A DNA stretch of 10,392 nt from JANXSD01 sp043758125 (GCA_043758125.1 JAYVOC010000193.1:1-10392); one strand, 5' to 3'; shown: positions 1 through 5,801, counted from the first letter of the stretch. Numbers and translations are program-made. The notes: generated by a model not told the origin, from the letters alone.

Positions 1-436
1 TATCTTGCTTAAGTAATTTTTTCTCTAATACTCCGAGCTTAATCAGTACGTCTTTGTTAGTTAACACAACTTCTCTTATTCGAGTAAATATTCTAATAAT
101 TTGAATGTTTACTTCTATTGCTGTTTTACTATTTAGTACACTAGATAGCATTGCTACTCCTTGTTCTGTAAACACATTTGGCAACTTTCTAAAACCCAAT
201 TTCTCCTTGTTGGATATTACATTTTGTGATTTCCACTTTTTGAATTCTCTTTCTGTTAATTGAAACATGAAATCGAGAGGAAATCGTTTAGCATTCCGTT
301 TTACTGCCTGATTTAACATTCTGGTTTCTACACCGTACATTTCTGCAAGATCTCTATCAAGCATTACTTTTTTAGCTCTAATAAAATAAATCTTGTTCAG
401 AACTGTTTCATCAGAGAGTGCAATTTTTTTACGCAT
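1..436 (-). CDS. ORF6N-domain DNA-binding protein, C-terminus cut by window edge
   Basis: The frame opens at an ATG (436-434) and stays open to the window edge, giving 145 residues of a longer protein. Visible are an N-terminal KIYFIRAKKVMLDRDLAEMY segment, then VKRNAKRFPLDFMFQLT and LPNVFTEQGVAMLSSVLNS, then NIQIIRIFTRIRE. This order is characteristic of the ORF6N domain, a DNA-binding module related to KilA-N/phage antirepressor domains and common in Bacteroidota chromosomes and phages. The family is thought to bind DNA; targets are generally unknown. After the domain a helical, probably coiled-coil tail begins (VLIKLGVLEKKLLKQ). The leader is A/T-rich without a clear Shine-Dalgarno, normal for this phylum. 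A perfect 37-bp palindrome lies 29 bp upstream of the ATG and a degenerate copy lies within the gene (211-235), so autoregulation is possible but is inference. Family assignment is firm; the function is not known. Confidence 0.87.
   Translation of the reverse strand, partial: MRKKIALSDETVLNKIYFIRAKKVMLDRDLAEMYGVETRMLNQAVKRNAKRFPLDFMFQLTEREFKKWKSQNVISNKEKLGFRKLPNVFTEQGVAMLSSVLNSKTAIEVNIQIIRIFTRIREVVLTNKDVLIKLGVLEKKLLKQD
211..235. repeat. Degenerate copy of the palindrome core inside the ORF6N gene
   Basis: This 25-bp stretch matches the core of the two intergenic palindromes at 22 of 25 positions; the differences are at the 8th, 12th and 21st bases. On the minus strand it encodes W-K-S-Q-N-V-I-S-N of the ORF6N domain. 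The intergenic palindrome read in the same strand and frame would give W-I-S-Q-I-V-I-S-N. Its own arms are imperfect, so it is no longer a clean palindrome. Whether the gene gave rise to the repeat, or the repeat entered the gene, cannot be told from one genome segment. Confidence 0.7.
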
Positions 437-464
437 TTGTTTAAATTAAATAGTTTTAGACCCA

Positions 465-501
465 ACAAATTGGATATCACAATTTGTGATATCCAATTTG
501 T
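465..501. repeat. Perfect 37-bp palindrome, copy 1 (ORF6N leader)
   Basis: Two exact 18-bp arms (465-482 and 484-501) flank a single central T at 483. The central 33 bp, built around GGATATCAC and GTGATATCC, are identical to copy 2 at 694-740. It sits 29 bp upstream of the ORF6N start codon. It could act as an operator for a dimeric regulator, or as a stem in the 5' untranslated RNA. It lacks a downstream T-tract, so it does not look like an intrinsic terminator. Confidence 0.9.
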
Positions 502-554
502 ATTTTAAGAGAAATTTTTCTCGTAATAAGAAAGAAAAAACCTCAATTCGGGTA

Positions 555-562
555 CAAAAATA
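555..562 (-). promoter_or_regulatory. Candidate -7 box for the ORF6N gene
   Basis: The minus strand reads TATTTTTG, a full match to the Bacteroidota -7 consensus TAnnTTTG. It lies about 120 bp upstream of the ORF6N ATG, so the leader would include palindrome copy 1. No TTG -33 element is seen at the usual spacing; a CCGACTA repeat unit occupies that position instead. Weak support. Confidence 0.3.
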
Positions 563-578
563 TAGTGTAGAAAATTAG

Positions 579-606
579 TAGTCGGGTATTAACTATTTAT
601 AGTCGG
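579..606. repeat. Pair of TAGTCGG direct repeats, 21-bp period
   Basis: TAGTCGG occurs at 579-585 and again at 600-606, so the repeats are in register two helical turns apart. They lie just upstream of the candidate ORF6N -7 box, where an activator could bind. Seven-base repeats in AT-rich DNA may be coincidence. Confidence 0.35.
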
Positions 607-693
607 TTGTAAATGATAAAGATGTTTCATTTTATTGTAAACGCAATTAAAACCAAATCAAAAACAAGATATTTTGCATGATAAAAATAATTA

Positions 694-740
694 TAACGTA
701 AAATTGGATATCACAATTTGTGATATCCAATTTTACGTTA
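694..740. repeat. Perfect 47-bp palindrome, copy 2 (downstream of dnaJ)
   Basis: Two exact 23-bp arms (694-716 and 718-740) flank a single central T at 717, the same centre base and orientation as copy 1. The inner 33 bp equal copy 1. The outer TAACGTA/TACGTTA extension is unique to this copy yet still perfectly symmetrical. It starts about 245 bp past the dnaJ stop codon. No T-tract follows either arm, so a classic terminator is unlikely. Confidence 0.9.
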
Positions 741-985
741 CATATTGATTAATTAAAAAATTCGAAGCTTAAAAAAATTTCTTATAAAGTGAAAATCAAA
801 ATTATTCGCATACAAAAGAACACGACGCATGCTGTTTATTACAATAATTATAAGGAAAAGTTGTTAAAATAAAAACCCCATTATCGGCTATTTATTCATT
901 CCTAAATCGCGAATTTAAAATTTATCGGAAAGAAGAATCTAATCAAATTCTCCTTGTTGATTTCTTCAGCCAACTAACTTTTCAA

Positions 986-2149
986 TCAATTAAAATATTC
1001 CTTCATTCGTTCAAAGAAACTTTTATCTCCCTTGCCTGGATTAGGTTTAAAGTTTTCAGCATCACGAAGTTTTTCTAATGTCTTTTTTTCTTCGGAATTT
1101 ACTTGTTGTGGCGTCCAAACATTGATATTTACCAATAGATCTCCTCTCGAATAACTATTCAGTTTTGGAATTCCCTTACCTTTCAAACGAAGTACTTTTC
1201 CTCCTTGCGTTCCAGGATCAATTTTAATTTTTGCCTTGCCTTCAATCGTTGGAATTTCAACAGCACTTCCCAATGTTGCATCTACAAAACTGATGTATAA
1301 ATCATAAATCAATTGATCGCCATCGCGCTGTAATTCTGGATGTGGAATTTCTTCAATTACGATTAATAAATCACCAGGTATTCCGCCTCGCTCTGCTGCA
1401 TTTCCTTTTCCACTTACAGTAAGTTGCATTCCTTCACCAACTCCTGGTGGAATATTGATGCTTATCACTTCTTCGCCTTGTTGCGTTCCATTTCCATGAC
1501 AAGCTTTGCACTTACTCGCAATTACCTGTCCTTCTCCATTACAAGTGGGACAAGTGGTAATGGTTTGCATTTGTCCTAAAAAACTATTTGTAACTCTTCT
1601 CACCTGTCCACTGCCTTTACAAGTCTCACAAGTATGAAAAGCGCCAGATCCAGCTTGTGCTCCTGAACCACCGCATGTATTACAACCTATTGCCTTATTT
1701 ACTTTTATTTTCTTCTCAACTCCCTTGGCAATCTCTTCCAAAGTAAGCTTTACTTTTATGCGAAGATTGCTTCCGCGATTTACTGTTCTACGACTTCCTT
1801 GTCGACCACCACCACCTCCGCCACCTCCAAAAAAACTCTCGAAGGGATTGCCTCCGCCAAATATATCTCCAAACTGACTGAAGATGTCATCCATATTCAT
1901 GTGAGATCCACCTCCAGAAGCACCTCCTACACCTTGATGACCAAACTGATCATAACGAGCCTTTTTATCAGGATTGCTTAATACCTCGTAAGCCTCAGCA
2001 GCCTCCTTAAATTTCTCTTCTGCCGATTTATCATCAGGGTTTTTATCAGGATGAAACTTAAGCGCCATTTGACGGTATGCTTTCTTTATCTCAGCCTCTG
2101 AAGCACCTTTCGTTACTCCTAATATTTCGTAAAAATCACGCTTTGCCAT
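986..2149 (-). CDS. dnaJ: Chaperone protein DnaJ (Hsp40)
   Basis: This is the cytosolic J-protein that brings unfolded clients to DnaK and stimulates its ATPase. The 387-residue product has full type I DnaJ architecture. The J domain spans residues 1-70 with HPD at 33-35. A Gly/Phe-rich linker (about 70-127) includes a run of eight glycines at 108-115. The zinc-binding domain has four CxxCxGxG motifs with Cys pairs at 156/159, 174/177, 200/203 and 214/217. Two C-terminal beta domains follow, and length is typical for the family. The ATG (2149) is preceded by an A/G-rich AAAAAGAAGA. It lies 101 bp downstream of grpE on the same strand and is very likely co-transcribed with it. No intrinsic terminator is evident after the stop. 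Nothing essential is missing, so it should be functional. Confidence 0.98.
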   Translation of the reverse strand: MAKRDFYEILGVTKGASEAEIKKAYRQMALKFHPDKNPDDKSAEEKFKEAAEAYEVLSNPDKKARYDQFGHQGVGGASGGGSHMNMDDIFSQFGDIFGGGNPFESFFGGGGGGGGRQGSRRTVNRGSNLRIKVKLTLEEIAKGVEKKIKVNKAIGCNTCGGSGAQAGSGAFHTCETCKGSGQVRRVTNSFLGQMQTITTCPTCNGEGQVIASKCKACHGNGTQQGEEVISINIPPGVGEGMQLTVSGKGNAAERGGIPGDLLIVIEEIPHPELQRDGDQLIYDLYISFVDATLGSAVEIPTIEGKAKIKIDPGTQGGKVLRLKGKGIPKLNSYSRGDLLVNINVWTPQQVNSEEKKTLEKLRDAENFKPNPGKGDKSFFERMKEYFN

Positions 2150-2177
2150 TCTTCTTTTTCAATGATATTAATATAGA

Positions 2178-2210
2178 ATCCGCCAATTATTTTATTGGCA
2201 ATTGTCGGAT
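2178..2210 (-). other. Hairpin in the grpE-dnaJ spacer
   Basis: Two nested complementary pairs can form: ATCCG (2178-2182) with CGGAT (2206-2210), and CCAAT (2183-2187) with ATTGG (2194-2198) around a six-base loop. There is a 7-base bulge on one side and no T-tract on the minus strand, so it is more likely an RNA-processing or stability element between the two messages than a terminator. It may be fortuitous. Confidence 0.3.
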
Positions 2211-2250
2211 ATTTTTACTCTAATGAGATCGAATTTCTTTTCAGGAATTA

Positions 2251-2856
2251 TTAGTTTCCTACAACAACTTTAGCATAACGGATAACTTTATCATTAAGAT
2301 AATATCCGCTTTCTACCTCGTCAATTACTTTGTCTTTCATTAACTCATCTTCAACAGGAACATTGGTAATTGCCTCATGTAAATCAACATTAAAAGATTC
2401 ACCAATTGATTTCATGATTTTTAAACCACGCTGTTCAAGGATGCCATTTAATTTTCCATGAATAAGCGAAATTCCTTCCTTTAATGCAGGATCACTCGTG
2501 TTGCTAGCTGCCTTAATTGCTCTGTCGAAATCATCAAGTACAGGTAAAAGAGCAGTTAAGATGTCAGATCCTGCCGATTTTATTAACTCCGATCTTTCTT
2601 TAAGTGTACGACGTTTATAATTTTCAAATTCAGCAAAAAGACGCAGGTGGGTGTCTTTTAATTCTGCTATTTCAGCGATGAATTTAATGCTTGGATCTTC
2701 TTCAAGAGGTTGCTGTTCAGAAGCTTCAACTTCTGATGATAATTTTAGTTCGTCAGCAATGGAATTCTCATGCTGCTGAGAGGCCGTTGCTTCTCCATTG
2801 GTTGTTTCCTGATTCATTTCACGTTTCTTAGCCCTAAATGGCAGTTTAAATTTCAT
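2251..2856 (-). CDS. grpE: GrpE, nucleotide exchange factor of DnaK
   Basis: GrpE releases ADP from DnaK and acts with DnaJ in the cytosolic Hsp70 cycle. The 201-residue product has an acidic, low-complexity N-terminus (to about residue 55), a long helical segment suited to dimerisation (FIAEIAELKDTHLRLFAEFE, then NYKRR), and the family's C-terminal beta domain. That domain includes VDLHEAITNVP, DEVESGYYLNDKVIR and a final YAKVVVGN, which match the GrpE signature region. Length is close to the usual 190-200. An in-frame Met at residue 14 (2817) is an alternative start that would remove the basic MKFKLPFRAKKRE prefix; I kept the upstream ATG, without decisive evidence. It heads the grpE-dnaJ unit, immediately downstream of the tlpA terminator. 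Confidence 0.96.
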   Translation of the reverse strand: MKFKLPFRAKKREMNQETTNGEATASQQHENSIADELKLSSEVEASEQQPLEEDPSIKFIAEIAELKDTHLRLFAEFENYKRRTLKERSELIKSAGSDILTALLPVLDDFDRAIKAASNTSDPALKEGISLIHGKLNGILEQRGLKIMKSIGESFNVDLHEAITNVPVEDELMKDKVIDEVESGYYLNDKVIRYAKVVVGN

Positions 2857-2858
2857 TG

Positions 2859-2868
2859 TCGACGAGGC
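2859..2868. repeat. grpE leader copy of a terminator arm
   Basis: TCGACGAGGC here is repeated exactly at 2941-2950 in the terminator stem. On the minus-strand transcript it reads GCCTCGTCGA, ending two bases before the grpE ATG at 2856. In read-through RNA it could pair with the terminator's distal arm instead of the proximal one. This may be coincidental, but ten GC-rich identical bases stand out in this AT-rich DNA. Confidence 0.45.
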
Positions 2869-2913
2869 TATTCAATTATATTGCCAGTAGATCTCAGCCG
2901 TCATTTTGGCATG

Positions 2914-2921
2914 CGAAGATA
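2914..2921 (-). promoter_or_regulatory. Candidate -7 box for grpE-dnaJ
   Basis: The minus strand reads TATCTTCG, one base off the Bacteroidota TAnnTTTG consensus. It lies 58 bp upstream of the grpE ATG and directly abuts the T-tract of the tlpA terminator. The same 11-mer (ATGCGAAGATA on plus) recurs upstream of DUF4290 at 5791-5801. No -33 TTG is visible because that region is the terminator stem. No CIRCE element is present. Confidence 0.35.
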
Positions 2922-2955
2922 AAAAAAATGCCTCGTCTATTCGACGAGGCATTTT
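2921..2955 (-). terminator. Intrinsic terminator of the tlpA-like gene
   Basis: A 13-bp stem (2925-2937 with 2943-2955) encloses a five-base loop; the core is GCCTCGTC/GACGAGGC. On the minus strand the stem leads into eight consecutive T residues (2928 to 2921). It begins 29 bp past the tlpA-like stop codon and separates that gene from grpE. It is the clearest terminator in the window. Confidence 0.9.
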
Positions 2956-2983
2956 ATAAAAGCCAGAATTCTGACTATAAATT

Positions 2984-3526
2984 TTATTTACCAGCTACCA
3001 ATTGATCAAGTGCTTGATCTAATGCTGCTCCGCGAAGATTTTTTGCAACTATAATTCCATTAGCATCAATGAGCACATTCGTTGGGATGGAGGTTACACC
3101 GTATATCGCTGCTGGACGAGATTGCCATCCACCTAAGTCACTCACATGTGAAGTCCATTCTAACTGATCTTTCGCTATCGCCTTCATCCAAGCATCTTTA
3201 TTTTGATCAAGGCTCACACTGTAAATTGTAAATCCTTTACCATTTTTAAACTTCATATCTTTATACTTGTGATATGCACTTACAACATTTGGGTTTTCCA
3301 TGCGACAAGGGCCACACCAACTAGCCCAAAAATCAAGTAATACCATTTTACCTCTTAACGATGAAAGCGATATTGTTTTTCCATCTGGGCTGCTATATGC
3401 GAGATCAACAGCTTTGTCTCCTATGTTTGTTCCGTTATTTGGACTCTGTTCGGCTTTGTTATAGATAAATCCGAAAGTAAGTGTTGCAAATCCGATGAAT
3501 AGGATTAACAGATGCGATTTTTTCAT
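2984..3526 (-). CDS. Exported TlpA-like thioredoxin-fold protein
   Basis: A thiol-disulfide oxidoreductase or peroxiredoxin-like protein of the TlpA/ResA/AhpC-TSA group, 180 residues from the chosen start. The N-terminus (MKKSHLLILFIGFATLTFGF) is a signal peptide or membrane anchor, so the domain should lie in the periplasm. The fold follows: a hydrophobic strand, then DFWASWCGPC with the CGPC active site at residues 71-74, and the cis-proline in SIPT at 148. These are the hallmarks of TlpA reductases. A longer frame reaches back to 3592, but its extra 22 residues would bury the signal peptide, so the ATG at 3526 is preferred. A -7 box lies about 113 bp upstream and a strong terminator follows, suggesting a single-gene transcript beside murA. 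The partner protein is unknown; it may keep secreted cysteines reduced or act in respiration or cytochrome maturation. Confidence 0.9.
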   Translation of the reverse strand: MKKSHLLILFIGFATLTFGFIYNKAEQSPNNGTNIGDKAVDLAYSSPDGKTISLSSLRGKMVLLDFWASWCGPCRMENPNVVSAYHKYKDMKFKNGKGFTIYSVSLDQNKDAWMKAIAKDQLEWTSHVSDLGGWQSRPAAIYGVTSIPTNVLIDANGIIVAKNLRGAALDQALDQLVAGK

Positions 3527-3638
3527 TTGATAATTAGTTTTTCTGAAGTTTTTATGGTCGCACTTTTGGCAATAATGATACCAAAAAAGCAATTTATTTT
3601 TTTGATTTGATCAATTTTTATCTCTTCTTAGATTCATA

Positions 3639-3646
3639 CAAAAGTA
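3639..3646 (-). promoter_or_regulatory. Candidate -7 box for the tlpA-like gene
   Basis: The minus strand reads TACTTTTG, a full match to TAnnTTTG. A GTTT lies 18 bp upstream (within the murA stop region), close to a TTTG -33 element. It lies just after murA and about 113 bp before the ATG at 3526, so the gene need not depend on murA transcription. Confidence 0.45.
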
Positions 3647-3662
3647 ATATGAATTTTCAATT

Positions 3663-4985
3663 CTAAACTCGCTTAATTTGGGCACCCAAAGCATTCAATC
3701 GCTCGTCGATGCGCTCGTATCCACGATCAATCTGCTCAATATTATGAATTATACTTTTGCCCTTCGCCGACATGGCAGCAATTAGCAATGCAACTCCTGC
3801 GCGAATATCGGGAGAAGTCATTGAAATTCCTTTTAAAGAATTCCTTCTTCCTAATCCAATAACAGTTGCTCGGTGGGGATCGCAAAGTATAATTTGAGCT
3901 CCCATATCAATTAGCTTATCCACAAAAAACAATCTGCTTTCAAACATTTTTTGATGAATGAGAATAGTTCCGACCGCTTGCGTTGCAGTTACTAAAACAA
4001 CACTCAATAAATCGGGTGTAAATCCTGGCCATATAGCATCTGCAATGGTAAGAATTGAACCATCAATAAATGTGTCGATCTCGTATTTCTCCTGTGCTGG
4101 AATGTAAATATCATCACCCCTAAACTCCATTTTTATACCTAGTCGCTGAAACGTTTGGGGTATCACCCCAAGATGAGAAAGCCCTACATTTTTTATCGTA
4201 AGTTCACTTTGTGTCATGGCTGCTAAACCAATAAAACTTCCCACCTCAATCATATCTGGAAGTATTCGATGAGATGCACCTTTCAAGCTAGTTACTCCTT
4301 CAATCACCAAAAGGTTTGAACCAATTCCCGAAATTTTCGCTCCCATGCTGTTTAGAAGTTTACAAAGCTGCTGAAGATATGGTTCACATGCAGCATTGTA
4401 AATAGTAGTTGTTCCCTCAGCAAGAACCGCAGCCATCACAATGTTAGCAGTTCCAGTTACAGAAGCCTCATCAAGTAACATGTAAGCGCCTTTGAGTTTC
4501 GCAGCTTCAACAGTAAAGAAATTCTCAGTAGTATCGAAATTGAATTTTGCTCCCAAGCTTTGAAAGCCTATAAAATGTGTGTCTAATCTTCTTCTTCCAA
4601 TTTTATCACCGCCGGGCTTAGGGATATGCGCCTTTCCGTATCTCGCCAACAGTGGACCAACAATCATGATTGATCCCCTAAGTGATGCGGCAAGTTTTGA
4701 AAACTCTTTGGTTTGAAGATAATCCATATTCACCTCGCGAGCTTCAAAAGAATATTTTCCGTGAGCCAGTTTTTCAACTATAACACCCATTTTCGTTAAC
4801 AGCTCAATCAGCTTGTTTACGTCACGGATATCAGGAATATTTTCAATAGTAACTTTTTCAGGCGTAAGTAAAACAGTACATAAAATTTGTAATGCTTCGT
4901 TTTTTGCTCCTTGAGGTTCGATGCTGCCGCTCAGTTGGCAACCACCAATAATTTCAAAACTACCTCCACCAATCGCACTCGACAT
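3663..4985 (-). CDS. murA: UDP-N-acetylglucosamine 1-carboxyvinyltransferase (MurA)
   Basis: MurA transfers enolpyruvate from PEP to UDP-GlcNAc in the cytosol, the first committed step of peptidoglycan synthesis. At 440 residues it is slightly longer than the usual ~420. Visible family features are the GAKNEALQ substrate-binding motif (K28, N29), LRGSIMIVGPLLAR (R103), the active-site loop KPGGDKIGRRRLDTH, DEASVTGTANIVMAA, and WPGFTPDLL with D325 at the conserved catalytic Asp. The loop carries Asp127 where E. coli has Cys115, the residue alkylated by fosfomycin. Asp at this site is known from other MurA enzymes that stay active and resist the drug, so intrinsic resistance is predicted. It follows DUF4290 by 9 bp with no promoter between, so the two are one transcript. 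Identification is secure. Confidence 0.97.
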   Translation of the reverse strand: MSSAIGGGSFEIIGGCQLSGSIEPQGAKNEALQILCTVLLTPEKVTIENIPDIRDVNKLIELLTKMGVIVEKLAHGKYSFEAREVNMDYLQTKEFSKLAASLRGSIMIVGPLLARYGKAHIPKPGGDKIGRRRLDTHFIGFQSLGAKFNFDTTENFFTVEAAKLKGAYMLLDEASVTGTANIVMAAVLAEGTTTIYNAACEPYLQQLCKLLNSMGAKISGIGSNLLVIEGVTSLKGASHRILPDMIEVGSFIGLAAMTQSELTIKNVGLSHLGVIPQTFQRLGIKMEFRGDDIYIPAQEKYEIDTFIDGSILTIADAIWPGFTPDLLSVVLVTATQAVGTILIHQKMFESRLFFVDKLIDMGAQIILCDPHRATVIGLGRRNSLKGISMTSPDIRAGVALLIAAMSAKGKSIIHNIEQIDRGYERIDERLNALGAQIKRV

Positions 4986-4994
4986 AGTTAATTG

Positions 4995-5630
4995 TTATTT
5001 GCCACGGTTATTAAATCCAGTTCTTTTTTTTACCAAACGATTTTTCTGCATAATGGTAGATCTTCTCAACGAACTATCTTGAAGATCAACAAAACGAATA
5101 GCAAGTTTTATATCATCAGGCAAGGTTAATTCGCCACCAGAAAGTTCTTTCAACTGATCACGAATTAACTCATCGCTAACAGTATCTCGATTCCAAGTAA
5201 GATAACTCATCTTCATAAAATTGGCAATCGATTCCACCACTTGTTCCTTTTCTACACCTTCATCCATCAATTTTGCCTCTCGAATCATTGATTCAACAAT
5301 ACTTCCATAATGACGAAGACGAATTTTTTTCTGAGGATAAGCAATAGGTTTTGGTTTAACATGTGTTAAATCCTTGTCAGGCATAGGATATGGAGATTCA
5401 CAATCAAGTTCAAAGCCCGACATAATAAAAAGATGATCCCATAATTTGTGCTTGAAATCCGTCATGTCTTTCAAAAGCGGATTTAAAATTGCCATTGCAT
5501 TCACAATAGTAACCGCTGCTTTATTGCGATCTTCTCGCGACTCTAACCCTTTAGCTTCTTGCACCATTTGCTGGATGCATCTCCCATACTCTGGGATAAT
5601 TAATCTTTCTCTACTGGTATTGTATTCCAT
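4995..5630 (-). CDS. DUF4290 family protein, function unknown
   Basis: This 211-residue protein begins MEYNTSRERLIIPEYGRCIQ, the characteristic opening of the Bacteroidota family DUF4290. There is no signal peptide or membrane segment, so it is probably cytosolic and largely helical. Its C-terminus is basic (KKRTGFNNRGK). Comparing the sequence with itself shows an ungapped internal repeat with a period of 93 residues. Y15-G16 pairs with Y108-G109, E25-A26-K27 with E118-A119-K120, I42/N44/M46 with I135/N137/M139, and S71-G72-x-E74-L75 with S164-G165-x-E167-L168. That suggests an ancient duplication of a helical domain. It lies 9 bp upstream of murA on the same strand, so it is co-expressed with the first peptidoglycan enzyme, and a link to cell-wall synthesis is a reasonable guess. 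No catalytic motif was recognised. Confidence 0.9.
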   Translation of the reverse strand: MEYNTSRERLIIPEYGRCIQQMVQEAKGLESREDRNKAAVTIVNAMAILNPLLKDMTDFKHKLWDHLFIMSGFELDCESPYPMPDKDLTHVKPKPIAYPQKKIRLRHYGSIVESMIREAKLMDEGVEKEQVVESIANFMKMSYLTWNRDTVSDELIRDQLKELSGGELTLPDDIKLAIRFVDLQDSSLRRSTIMQKNRLVKKRTGFNNRGK

Positions 5631-5670
5631 TTGGAAGTTAATATTGGAAATTTTAAGATGGATACTTAGC

Positions 5671-5678
5671 CGAAAATA
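5671..5678 (-). promoter_or_regulatory. Proximal candidate -7 box for DUF4290-murA
   Basis: The minus strand reads TATTTTCG, one base from TAnnTTTG, and would give a leader of roughly 35 bases. No TTG is seen at -33 spacing. It competes with the distal candidate at 5794-5801; the sequence does not decide between them. Confidence 0.22.
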
Positions 5679-5793
5679 ATGATATTTAACACTAAGTAAT
5701 ATTGCTTGATAAGAAGAATTATTAACAGGATATAATTTCAGGAAATGAAAAAAATCTATAATTCAATAATACATCAATCCTTATCTGCAAATG

Positions 5794-5801
5794 CGAAGAT
5801 A
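5794..5801 (-). promoter_or_regulatory. Distal candidate -7 box for DUF4290-murA
   Basis: The minus strand reads TATCTTCG inside an 11-mer identical to the one upstream of grpE (2911-2921). It lies in the 211-bp spacer between the pcrA stop and the DUF4290 ATG, giving a leader of about 155 bases. No -33 TTG is apparent. The spacer shows no clear pcrA terminator. Confidence 0.3.

Larger units (their letters stand above)
437..985. other. AT-rich intergenic region with two palindromes, no supported gene
   Basis: About 550 bp separate dnaJ from the ORF6N gene. I found no reading frame with coding character; the longest ATG-initiated frame noticed (from 613) is only about 22 codons. The region holds two large perfect palindromes (465-501, 694-740), a small inverted repeat (GAGAAA-TT-TTTCTC, 509-522), a pair of 7-bp direct repeats (579-585, 600-606) and a candidate minus-strand -7 box (555-562). 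No convincing GC-rich hairpin plus T-tract follows dnaJ, so where its transcript ends is unclear. Confidence 0.6.

Noticed and set aside
465..740. CRISPR repeats or a CRP/FNR-type site
   Set aside because: Only two copies 234 bp apart with no spacer array. The half-sites run TCACA...TGTGA with a three-base gap, the reverse of a TGTGA-N6-TCACA CRP site.
1799..1981. Plus-strand frame opposite the dnaJ Gly/Phe region
   Set aside because: Low-complexity Thr/Ser-rich translation antisense to a well-conserved gene; no start signal or homology.
2857..2925. CIRCE/HrcA heat-shock operator upstream of grpE
   Set aside because: No TTAGCACTC-N9-GAGTGCTAA-like repeat is present; only a weak TGCCA...TGGCA pair (2882-2886, 2907-2911) was seen.
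3527..3592. Upstream extension of the tlpA-like gene to an ATG at 3592
   Set aside because: It would place 22 polar and Cys-containing residues before a clear signal peptide, and Met-Lys-Lys at 3526 is a normal export start.
5446..5679. Plus-strand frame opposite DUF4290
   Set aside because: Antisense shadow of a conserved family gene, without a promoter or recognisable domain.
5735..5755. Hairpin TTTCA-GGAAA-TGAAA as a pcrA terminator
   Set aside because: Five AT-rich pairs only, and the T-tract precedes the stem in the minus-strand transcript.
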